Source: Myxocyprinus asiaticus (Eukaryota > Chordata > Actinopteri > Cypriniformes > Catostomidae). Taken from it: 64,000 nucleotides of DNA. Each line of letters starts with the position of its first letter. Position 1 is the stretch's first letter. Below, piece by piece: positions 1 through 64,000 of this stretch. Below the pieces are notes generated by a model. The model was not told the origin of the DNA. It saw only the letters and a list, made by a program, of their open reading frames with translations, and did not search any database. The position numbers and the translations under genes are program-made. The stretch lies in contig NC_059372.1 of the NCBI RefSeq assembly GCF_019703515.2, positions 20,512,931 to 20,576,930 of the forward strand, in the 5' to 3' direction.

Positions 1-229
1 GGTGTCCTAGGGTCGGTCATTGCCCACAGACTTCCATTATAAATGTGTGGCTTTTTGTTTCTACAGACTGGTGGATGGGTCTAAATTCATTTCTGTGGTG
101 ATCAACAGCATGCCACATCGACAATGTTATATTTAAACTGTGTCCTAACCAGGCACAACACAATAAAGCCTCAATCGACATTTGTTTGTCTGCTTGGTTT
201 CTATTTCTGCTGCATCGTGGTGGGTAGAC
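1..229. other. Upstream sequence, nothing assignable
   Basis: Presumably intronic to magi3. No exon with WW1 or guanylate kinase-like coding potential was recognised. An AATAAA at about 161 is the only motif noted. Confidence 0.4.
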
Positions 230-1490
230 ATGTCCTTAGTAAAATCTCATTGATCCAAAAAACTTCTCCACATAACAGTACATGAAACATAAAATATCTG
301 CTGATTGGCTGTGATTTTGTTACATTACAAAGCATTATTACATTTTTTTTTTTTTTAAGCCATTCTGTAGTGGATTTACTTCGATGTTTAAGGTCAGTGT
401 CCTGCTGCATCACCCATCTTCTACTGAGCTTCAGCTGTCGCACAGCTACCCAGACATTATCCTGTAGGATATTTTGATAAACTTGGGAATTATTTTTCCC
501 TCTGATGGCAAGCAGTCCAGGCCCCAACAGCCCCAAATCATGATGCTCCCTCCACCGTACTTCACCATTGGGAAGTGTTGGTATGCGGTGCCCTTTTTTA
601 TGCCATACATATTGCTGCGTGTTCTTCCCAAACAATTCAACGTTGGTTTCATCAGTCCACAAAACATTTTGCCAGTAGCATTGTGGAGTGTCAAGGTGCT
701 CTTTGGCAAACTTTAGGCTTGCAGCAATGTTTTTGTTGGAAAGCAGCAGCTTCCTTCATGGTGTCCTGCCATGGACACCATGCCTGTTTAATGTTTTCTG
801 TATAGTGAACTAATGAACAGAGACGTTAACCAGTTCCAATGATTGCTTCAAGTCTTATGCTGTCACTCTAGGTTTCTTTTTTTTTTTTTTACCTCATTGA
901 GCATTCTGCAGTGTCTTTGAGTCTTGGCTGGATGGCTACATCTAGGGAGAGTAGCCACAGTACTAAATCGTCTCCATTTATAGACAGTTTGTCTAACTGT
1001 GGACAGATGAATATCAGAGCTCTTCGAGATAACTTTGTAACCCTTTCCAACTTTATGCAAAGCAACAATTCTTGATCGTAGGTCTTCTGTGATCTTTTTT
1101 AGCGAGACATGGTACACATCAGCAGATGCTTCTTGTGAATAGCAAACTCAAAATGTTTGAGTGCTTTTTATAAGTCTAAGTAGCTCTAACCCACACTTCC
1201 AATCTCATTCATTAATTGGAAGCCAGGTTTGCCAACCCCTGACTCTAACTTTTGTTGATGTCATTTGCCTAGAGGTTCACATACTTTTTCAACCTACACT
1301 GTAAAAGTTTTAATTATGTATTTAATATGTACAAGAACAATACAATAATTTGTGTGTTATTAGTATATGTTAAAACAAATTGTGTTTGTTCATTATTGTA
1401 ACTTAGATAAAGATCAAACCAGATTTTAAGACAAATTTATACATAAATGCAGGTAATTCCAAAAGGTTCACATACTTTTTCTTGCCACTG
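230..1490 (-). mobile_element. Tc1/mariner element, left-truncated, transposase pseudogene
   Basis: The minus strand encodes a Tc1 N-terminal paired-type HTH from about 1117 downward ([19 protein letters not shown]...) and catalytic segments at 660-300, including MWTDETNVELFG (first Asp) and WVMQQDTDLKHRSKST (second Asp region). The distal IE motif is lost in a frameshifted, truncated end. The right terminus has two direct copies of the motif GGTTCACATACTTTTTC at about 1274 and 1464, an IR/DR arrangement, ending CCACTG at 1490. No matching left terminus was found. The frame is broken by a 12-base T run near 870-890. Confidence 0.8.
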
Positions 1491-2464
1491 AACACATGGA
1501 AAGGATGTTTTTCGAGAGATATATTTTTAGAATATCTACAACAGGTTGATTTTTGCCCATAAACCATGCACAAATTGTTCTGCATAACAAGGAACCCGCT
1601 GTGGTGTATTTCCAGACAACAGTACAAAGAAAGATTTGTGGGTCCATCTTTTCCATTTTTGCCTGTGATGTACTGTAACCTGCCCCAGATATAGACAGCA
1701 GCACTCCAGCTAAAGGGCTCGCTCAGTAAACAGACATCTGGAACTCCTGCAGACACACCAAGCATGAGACTGGTGGGAATAGAAATTGCTCTTCTCCAGT
1801 GGTCTGAATTTGAAGCTTCCTCACTAGCTTACAGTTTTTTCCCTAGCTTCTTCCATCACCTGTGTCTATGGTCACACAGCCCTTAAATAAGCATCTCTGT
1901 TGTCCACACTAAGGATGGGAAAGCGGTCCAATCAATACTTCATTCTCTGAACAGTGCAAGCAATTGGCTAAGTGAAACTCTCCCAGTGGGCCTTGCTTCC
2001 ACACACATGTCTGTCTGCTCGTTTCAGAGAATGAACACATTGTCATGAATATTTCAGATTCAGAAGACATTTACGTTTTAAGTAGACTCTTTATTTCTCC
2101 CTAGGAGAGACAACAAAAGTGGTTTTGGAAAGGATGTTTTCCTCTAACAATATCAAAGACCAGATTTTTTTCCACAAAGGAAAAGCTTGCCATCTGTTTG
2201 TTAGCGACCGTTGAGCTGTGTTTATTGGCTGTTGTCATTGTTACAGTGAGGTATAGTTATATTGCTGCAGTTTTAGGGGGTGTTGGGTTGCAACCATGGT
2301 TAAATCTATTAAAATACTATTTAAAACAATAGTTCACCTAAGAAATTGTCATTTTTTCATTATTTACTCCCCCTTATGTTGTTCCAAACCTATATGTTGT
2401 TTTTTTCCCCCTGCGGAACACAAAAGATGATTAATTTAGTTTTGTTTTTATAATCTTCAATCTT
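1491..2464. other. Intronic sequence, mostly unassigned
   Basis: No coding signal. At 2325-2440 there is a partial copy of the AGTTCACC...TTATGTTGTTCCAAACC repeat also seen at 46036-46303. Confidence 0.4.
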
Positions 2465-2820
2465 AAAGGTACACTCAGTAATTTTTTTCCTCATTAAATT
2501 TTTTTTTACTCCTAAAGAAATTAATTGTAATGTTGAAACATATGTAAAAAATCATGAGCACTCACATGACATTGACTTCAGTCATATCAGTAACCTATAA
2601 AAGCAGCCTAATCTACATGGAGAGGGTCCCCCCATGAAGGCTGCCATGTAATAATAACATGTCCTGTTGAATACTACTCGCTTAATCTCAGAAACAGCCT
2701 TATTATTGGACACTTTCACTCATGGATTGAAGTCATGGCTGACCATGAATAGTAAATTTCTACAATGGCTTCTGTAATTAAAACTATTACTGAGTAAACT
2801 AAGTTACTGAGTGCACCTTT
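2465..2820. repeat. MITE-like element with TIR AAAGGTGCACTCAGTAA
   Basis: Begins TTAAAGGTACACTCAGTAA and ends with the inverse, TTACTGAGTGCACCTTTAAT. It has no coding capacity. A second copy lies at 8284-8540 with the same terminal motif and related interior, so this is a dispersed non-autonomous family. Confidence 0.7.
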
Positions 2821-4526
2821 AATCAGTGAATGCCTAAAAAGTACCATACGACTTGGTTTTCTATATTCTAAGTGTTCTGTAGCTGAACAATCCGATATTT
2901 AAGCACTTATTCACTAATAATCTTCCCCTCCAGTGAGCTGTTAATGTGAGATCCAAAGTAGGTGTGGGCATTTTTGAATAATTTTGTAGTCAAGTACTCT
3001 AACCTACAAAAAACGAGTTATCGATTACTCGTAAATTAAAAATAACAAGTTGAAAATATACGAAATATACGTGAAATTTATATTTTGTTTTATTCACAAA
3101 TGTTACCAAGAACCGTTTCAAAATAAGGTAATTAAAAAAACTATGTTTTTCTTTTGAATTGTTTTTTTTTTTTTTAAATTAAAAGAACAATATGCAATTA
3201 TAAAAATAATAATAAAAAATATTTAAAATTAAAAACATTTGCACTAACATGGAGCTTAATAATATAGAAACCAATACTGATGGCATTCAGGTAATGCACA
3301 TATATACATTTTGTGTCTACATAAAGGCTATCACATTTTTATAATTTCACATTTTATAAATCATAAAAAGTTGTTAAAGTTGGCTTTTTATCAAATGTGC
3401 TCTGCCCATGTTAAGAGATTTCACAGACATACACATATACTGGTCTGAGCTTCAGAATTTCTCGTAATGCTTCACAGTTTCTTTCCACTCATAAAAGCAG
3501 ATCTTCATCCTTTGGTTTGCATGACTTCAACAAGAACTGAATATCAATAGAGTAGAATTAAAAAAAGAATCAAAATATTATAAGTATTGCTAGTGCTACA
3601 CTGCTGCTTCTGAATATCCATACTTCCCTACTAAATAGTTTGCCAAAAACAATATGCAAATGGGGTAGTGTCCAAATCCTCAGTATTCATAAAACAGTAA
3701 GCAAGAAATAACAAACCTAAAATTCTGAAGTGTGCATCGACTGGACACTTTACAATACCATAATCCCTCGGGAGCTGAGGAGACGTCACGTTCAAAACAT
3801 TGGATTTAAAAGAATGTTGGATGGCTCTTTTCAACTGTAAGTGTAATATGTACCAAGAAAGTTGTTCCTTGTGCTTAATTGGTACTTAAATTTGACAAAA
3901 ACAGAATAGATTATAGGTTGTTGTTAATACGTCATATATTCCGGTCATGGGTCAATACCCATGTCCCCAGATGAAGTATGTCCGGAATCTATTTATAAAA
4001 CTACTCGCATACATACTTGAAGAACATCCTTTTTTTCCAGCCGAGAAGTGTATCCTTCATCAAACACAGTATATACTGTGACAGTATGCAATTTCGGACA
4101 CAGGGTAGGCTTTGCTTTCAAAGGCATGGATGCCATCATATCTTATTCTATCATCTAACACCTCGACGTCACACATTCACAGTGCCACCCCCCTCCCCCC
4201 ACCCCCCATTGGACTCAATTGTAACTGCGAGATTTGGTGAGAGATTCAGAGGGGAAGCACAGTATTCAGCTCTGTTCTCTGCTGGCAATTGCGCAAAGAA
4301 AAATGATTTGCAATATTTGAGTAGTGTTTGTAATAGTCAGCTAGCTGGTGCAGAATGAGTACTCGATTAATCAATTACTTATTCATATCTTAATGCAAAT
4401 TGATTTATTTTTGTGTGAACTATTCTTTTAATAGTAGATTTGTGAACTCCAGTGTAATTAAAGAGCATGCAAAGTAAGGTTTGTTTACTAAGTGTTTGTT
4501 TGTATGCTTTTTATCCCTCTGTATAG
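2821..4526. other. AT-rich intronic sequence, possible old repeat
   Basis: A stretch with ACTCGATTAAT-type motifs starts near 2990 (CGAGTTATCGATTACTCG) and recurs near 4358 (GAGTACTCGATTAATCAATTA), which may be the ends of one old DNA element with insertions. A C-rich run sits at 4189-4208. No exon was found other than the one starting at 4527. Confidence 0.3.
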
Positions 4527-59633
<55,107 letters not shown>

Positions 59634-60399
59634 AGGCTTCTCTGCTTTTCTTGGTCTGTCCCTAATAACTTTGGTAAACTTTGCCTTCCTCTTCTATGCT
59701 TTTTCTGTTTTGTGCAGTTCTGCCTTTCCTTTGCCTTTGCCATAAGCTGATGTGTGTCATTTTTTCCAGGTTAAAATTTCCATCAACATGCAGAGTCAAC
59801 TATAAGTAAGACATTTGAAGGTTGATTTCACCTAAAACTGTGCCGCTTTTGAAACTTTCCACTGTTTAATTGTTTGGCCTGTCCAGCCCGACACACCGAT
59901 ATTGACTTGAGCAATGTTGTGAGATTGGGGCAGGACTATCTGTTTGTACAACCAATGCAAGAAGGGCAATTTTTTGTAATCTGTTTGAAAACAATTTGAT
60001 GATGCTAGTGGTGCAGAAATTACATACACCAGCTTTAAATTGAATAATTTTGCTTTTAAATTTCCAAAAGTACATTGAAAAAAATTACAAACAATCACAG
60101 CTCCAACATAGATATCAGTTTCCATGATCATATATACTGTAGCTTGATATAGACAGTGCACTGACCCACCTGTGTGGTATGATATCCACTGTGGGCAACA
60201 TGTGTTACTACATATATTTCTTGTGTCCAGACATCAGTACAGTTAGTAAGTGAATAAGGGATCATGACATATAAGAGGTCACTGTACTATAAAAACATAC
60301 TGTTCGTTTCAAAACTCAAAACTTCCTCCTCTCTGCAAAAAGAGCATTTGTTGAAACCAAGCTGACAAAACGACTCGTTCACTACTTCCTCCACATTGT

Positions 60400-60806
60400 G
60401 TTTGGAATAATGTACAGGTTTTGCTCGTATGGAAAGAAATTGGTACTTTTATTCACCAAAGTGTCATTCAACTGATCACAATGTATAGTCAGGACATTAA
60501 TAACGTGAAAAATTACTATTACAATTTGAAAAAAATTCAGAACTACTTACACTACTTCAAAGAGTTCTCATCAAAAAATCCTCCACATGCAGCAATGACA
60601 GCTTTGCAGATCCTTGGCATTCTAGCTGTCATTCTATACTCAGGTGACATTTCACCCCACACTTCCTGTAGCACTTGCCATAGATGCAGCTCTCTTATTA
60701 GGCACTTCTCATGCACCTTACAGTCTAGCTGATCCCACAAGCCAATTATAACTGTGGGCGTTTACAGTCAAGTCTTAAAGGAGAAGCAGCACCAAAACCG
60801 GGAGTT
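60400..60806. mobile_element. Internally deleted Tc1-like element, copy 1
   Basis: Shares TTGGTACTTTTATTCACCAA, CACAATGTATAGTCAGGACA and, further in, GACAGCTTTGCAGATC and GTAAACGCCCACTGT-type words with 63534-64000, but with a different internal order. A frame around 60552-60740 (minus) resembles a Tc1 transposase C-terminus (RICKAVIAACGG). Confidence 0.65.
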
Positions 60807-61040
60807 TCTGACAGAGGGTCATAATGAAGGCTGATTTTTTTTTTTTAAACTTTACTCATATTATAAATGAACCTCAAAGAACATATTAAAATAATTAAAA
60901 AAGGCATGTCATGGTGCTAATATGTATCACACTATCAGGATGCAGAAAGTTACTGATAATTAAACTGTCTCAGTTTTCAGTTATGTTCGGTCTATCATTT
61001 TTATTCTGTAGATTTATGAAATCCAATTCACATTGTTGAA

Positions 61041-61046
61041 AATAAA
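61041..61046 (+). promoter_or_regulatory. Candidate poly(A) signal for short magi3 isoform
   Basis: AATAAA lies about 1.4 kb after the stop of the alternative terminal exon. It is the first canonical hexamer I noticed downstream; an ATTAAA variant occurs near 60884. Use is unproven and the hexamer is common in such AT-rich sequence. Confidence 0.25.
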
Positions 61047-61415
61047 ATGTTTAATGTTTAAGTTTGTATATAAGACCAGAAACATACTCTCTGCAAGTAC
61101 TCTTTTGAATGCATGATTTGAATGCTTGTTCATTGCATTGCAAGCGTGTGGTCTGATTGTACGTTTAACATGCGTTCTTGCGTTACTGTGGCGGTAACAA
61201 ATTTCAGAACTCCAGGGGGTGATAGAGTTAGCTTCAAATTCCTGTGCCATTAAAATGTATATGTCAACTACTGTAGCTATAAATATGTACAGTTTAACTT
61301 GCTTAGCAAGATTCTCTCTCAAACTGTTGCTTTGTCATGACAGTAGTTGACCTGAAAGAGAAAACTGACCATAGAAGACTAGGGCTTGCACAGTTACTCA
61401 TTTTTACATTTTAAT

Positions 61416-61860
61416 GGGGCCTGGGTAGCTCAGCAAGTAAAGACGCTGACTACCACACCTGGAGTTGCGAGTTCGAATCCAGGGCATGCTGAGTGACTCC
61501 AGCCAGGTCTCCTGAGCAACCAAATTGGCCCAGTTGCTAGGGAGGGTAGAGTCACATGGGGTAACCTCCTCATGGTCACTATAATGTGTGGTTCTCGCTC
61601 TCGGTGGGGCACGTGGTGAGTTGTGCGTGGATGCAGCAGAGAGTGGCACTAAGCCTCCACACGCGCTACATCTCCGCGGTAATGCACTCAACAAGCCACG
61701 TGATAAGATGCGCAGATTGATGGTCTCAGACATGGAGGCAACTGAGATTTGTCCTCCACCACCCATATTGAGGTGAATCACTATGCCACCATGAGGACTT
61801 AGAGTGCATTGGGAATTGGGCATTCCAAATTGGGGAGGAAATAAAATTGTATTTTTTAAA
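61416..61860 (+). mobile_element. tRNA-derived SINE, full length
   Basis: The head GGGGCCTGGGTAGCTCAGCA has a Pol III A-box-like motif and GAGTTCGAATCCAGGG a B box, about 45 bp apart, as in a tRNA. A roughly 330-bp unrelated body follows, ending GGGCATTCCAAATTGGGGAG and an A-rich tail. Other copies are at 31621-32028 (minus) and 30088-30263 (truncated). Confidence 0.85.
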
Positions 61861-62473
61861 AATCACTCCTTTTTGTTTTAGCATTTTTCATACTGTCCCA
61901 ACTTTTTCAGAATTGGGGTTGTACATATTCACTTTATATACATTTCAGGATCATTTAAAAAATAGATTTTCATACATTTAAAAATCGGATGCAGTTTGTA
62001 GACTGGGGAATTTTCCTTCTGCTATCACCATATAGAACAAGGGCAGCTGAAAAATATGATCCATAAAGGCTGGTTTATACTTCTGCATTGAACGTACAGC
62101 GTAGGCTCCGCATAGTGGCCAGCGTGTTGGTTTGCATTTATAGTTCTGCATTGGTGTCTGTGTTCGGCGACACAGCCAAAATGCTAGTTATACATTCAGA
62201 AATAAACAATAGCAATGTAATTCATGGATTCAAATATATTTATTAAATTATTGTTGCATTATGTGAACATGTTGAAATTTAGGTAGGCTACATATTATTT
62301 ATTATACAGTACATGTTGCCTGTATTGCAGGGAGCAAATAAATGAGAAAAATACTGTATGCTTGCTCTTGAGTTGTTTCAATAATAATATTAAATAAATA
62401 TTTTGGCATACTTTTGCTGTTCCGTGCTGAAAAAGAAATCATCAAATTAATTAATAACTACCTCACTTACGGT
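61861..62473. other. Sequence without assignable features
   Basis: Contains CATACTGTCCCAACTTTTTC with AGAATTGGGGTTGTA at 61890, words typical of Tc1-element ends, but no partner end was found. Otherwise unassigned. Confidence 0.35.
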
Positions 62474-62775
62474 AGTAACACTTTACAATAAGGTTCCATT
62501 TGTTAAAATTAGTAAATGCATTAGTTATCATAAATAAACAATGAACAATATATTTGTTACAGCATTTATTCGTCTTAATGTTAGTTAATAAAAATACAAT
62601 TGTTCATTGTTAGTTCATAGTGCATTAACTAATGTTAACTAATACAACTTTTGATTTTAAAAATGTATTGTTGATAGTATGTGTTGAAATTAACATTAAC
62701 TAAGATTTATTATTGTTCATTGTTAGTTCATGTTAACTAATGTTAACAAATGGAACCTTATTGTAAAGTGTTACC
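62474..62775. repeat. Compact MITE, ACACTTTACAATAAGGTTCC family
   Basis: The ends AACACTTTACAATAAGGTTC and the inverse GAACCTTATTGTAAAGTGTT enclose about 300 bp with repeated TTAGTTAATGTTAACTAA-type motifs. It is the uninterrupted counterpart of 10642-12847. Confidence 0.85.
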
Positions 62776-62899
62776 AACTTTACAATGCATATAGGCAATT
62801 ATGGCCGTCAGACCGAAGGTAATAATGGACCTGAGTAACGGGCCTACAGAAAGGCTTTATTGATATTCCATCATATTATAATTTGTTATATAGATATAC

Positions 62900-62970
62900 T
62901 GTGCGTGCGTGCGTGTGTGCGTGTGTGTGTGTGTGTGTGTGTATATACAGTATATATATATATATATATA
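62900..62970. repeat. (GT)n/(AT)n microsatellite
   Basis: GTGC/GT runs followed by an AT run, directly against the left end of the next Tc1 element. Confidence 0.9.
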
Positions 62971-62972
62971 TA

Positions 62973-63503
62973 CAGTACTGTGCAAAAGTTTTAGGCACTC
63001 GTGACAAATGTTGCATAGTGAGGATTTCTTCAAAAATAGTGCCATAATTAGTTTTCATTTTTCAATTAACATCATCCAAAGTCTAATAAACATAAAAAAA
63101 AAGCTAAATCAATATTTTAAGTGACCAACTTTGCCTTCAAAGCAGCACCAATTCTCCTAGGTACTCCTGGACACAGTTTTTCTTGGTTGTTGGCAGATAG
63201 GATGTTCCAAGCTTCTTGGAGAATTCGCCACAGTTCTTCTATCTGTTTCAGCTGTCTCAACTGCTTCTGTCTCTTCATGTAATCCCAGACTGACTCGATG
63301 TTCAGTAGGGGGGCTCTGTGGGGCCATGCCATCTGTTGCAGGGCTACATGTTCTTCTATTCTATTTGCAGAAGGAATGTTTGGGAGTCTAAAATGCATAC
63401 TAACTATTGACACACTACAGCTAAAGATATAAATAACTTTATAATAATAAATATTAATCTTAAGACAAATGTTTTTGTTAAACAAGATTTTTGCACAGTA
63501 CTG
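62973..63503 (-). mobile_element. Internally deleted Tc1/mariner element
   Basis: The ends CAGTACTGTGCAAAAGTTTT and TTTTTGCACAGTACTG are inverted repeats. The minus strand from about 63360 to 63120 encodes a transposase C-terminus: VALQQMAWPHRAPLLNIESV, WDYMKRQKQLRQLKQIEELW and KLCPGVPRRIGAALKAK, including the IES.W block with the terminal Glu. The HTH and both Asp blocks are gone. Confidence 0.85.
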
Positions 63504-63509
63504 ATATAC

Positions 63510-63533
63510 ACACACACACACACACACACACAG
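63510..63533. repeat. (CA)n microsatellite
   Basis: About 12 CA units between two Tc1-like elements. Confidence 0.9.
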
Positions 63534-64000
63534 GCGGCCAAAAGTTTGGCATAATGTACAGATTTTGCTGTTTCTGAAGGAAATTGGTACTTTTATTCAC
63601 CAAAGTGGCATTCAGCTGATCACAATGTATAGTCAGGACATTAATAACGCATACTTTTTAATGAAACGCTCAGTTTTGGTGCTGCTTCTCCTTTAAGACT
63701 TGACTGTAAACGCCCACTGTTATGATTGGCTTGTGGGATCACCTAGACTGTAAGGTGTGTGAGAAGTGCCCGACAAGACAGCCACATCTATGACAAGTGC
63801 TACAGGAAACGTGGGGTGAAATGTCACCTGAGTATCTGGACAAACTGACAGCTAGAATGCCAATGATCTGCAAAGCTGTCATTGCTGCATGTGGAGGATT
63901 TTTTGATGAGAACTCTTTGAAGTAGTTTAAGAAATTCAAATTGTAATAGTAATTTTTCATGTTATTAATGTTCTGACTATACATTGTGATCAGTCGAATG
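63534..64000. mobile_element. Internally rearranged Tc1-like foldback element, cut by window end
   Basis: The left end GGCCAAAAGTTTGGCATAAT leads to TTGGTACTTTTATTCACCAA and CACAATGTATAGTCAGGACA. The inverse of the latter is at the very end (about 63970-63992). The middle shares AGACTTGACTGTAAACGCCC and TGCATGTGGAGGATTTTTTG with 60400-60806 in inverted order. The right end is beyond the window. Confidence 0.7.

Noticed and set aside
4017..4358. 113-residue plus-strand frame just before the WW1 exon
   Set aside because: No similarity to MAGI sequence, crosses a C-rich run, and no splice connection in phase to the 4527 exon was found.
1..4526. Search for the preceding magi3 exon (first half of WW1)
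   Set aside because: No sequence encoding a NWE...YFID-type strand with a phase-2 donor was seen, so the exon is probably upstream of the window.
61416..61490. tRNA gene suggested by A and B boxes
   Set aside because: It is the head of a roughly 440-bp SINE with other copies in the window; the cloverleaf is not maintained as a separate gene.

Overview
The window is vertebrate (teleost) genomic DNA: long GT-AG introns, simple repeats, and repeat families typical of fish (Tc1/mariner pseudogenes, a DIRS-type retrotransposon, tRNA-derived SINEs, foldback MITEs). The repeat mix suggests a cyprinid, but that is inference. There is no prokaryotic-style gene organisation and no CRISPR array.

One host gene is visible. 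Sixteen plus-strand exons between 4527 and 59633 join into a single open frame of 818 codons plus stop, starting inside a WW domain. They encode the end of WW1, WW2, five PDZ domains and a short terminal peptide. Domain order and sequence identify the MAGI family of membrane-associated guanylate kinase scaffolds, and the PDZ4/PDZ5 sequences fit MAGI3 best (magi3; the a/b duplicate is not resolved). The 5' part of the gene (PDZ0, guanylate kinase-like domain, first half of WW1) lies upstream of the window. The last exon found, 59578-59633, looks like an alternative terminal exon that stops just after PDZ5. Exons for the long C-terminal tail are not in the window.

Layout: 1-4526 is upstream intron with a Tc1 relic and MITEs. 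4527-13904 holds the WW exons, separated by repeat-rich introns that include a three-layer nest at 10642-12847. 13905-40516 is a 26.6 kb intron containing an L1-like reverse transcriptase fragment, an internally deleted DIRS element (20728-23572), a TTAA-flanked element with a nested Tc1-like copy (24191-26446), a local duplication carrying a SINE with target-site duplications, and three long Tc1 pseudo-elements in a row (32298-37575). 40517-59633 carries the PDZ exons, an approximately 41-bp minisatellite (41590-42140), several MITEs and one more long Tc1 relic (53163-54323). 59634-64000 holds possible 3' UTR, a full-length tRNA-derived SINE, a compact MITE and internally deleted Tc1-like elements at the window edge.

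No transposase or reverse transcriptase reading frame here is intact; all show frameshifts, stops, truncation or loss of catalytic residues. I found no convincing new biological system. The most useful leads are the alternative terminal exon and NAGNAG acceptor of magi3, and the structures of the DIRS and nested elements.
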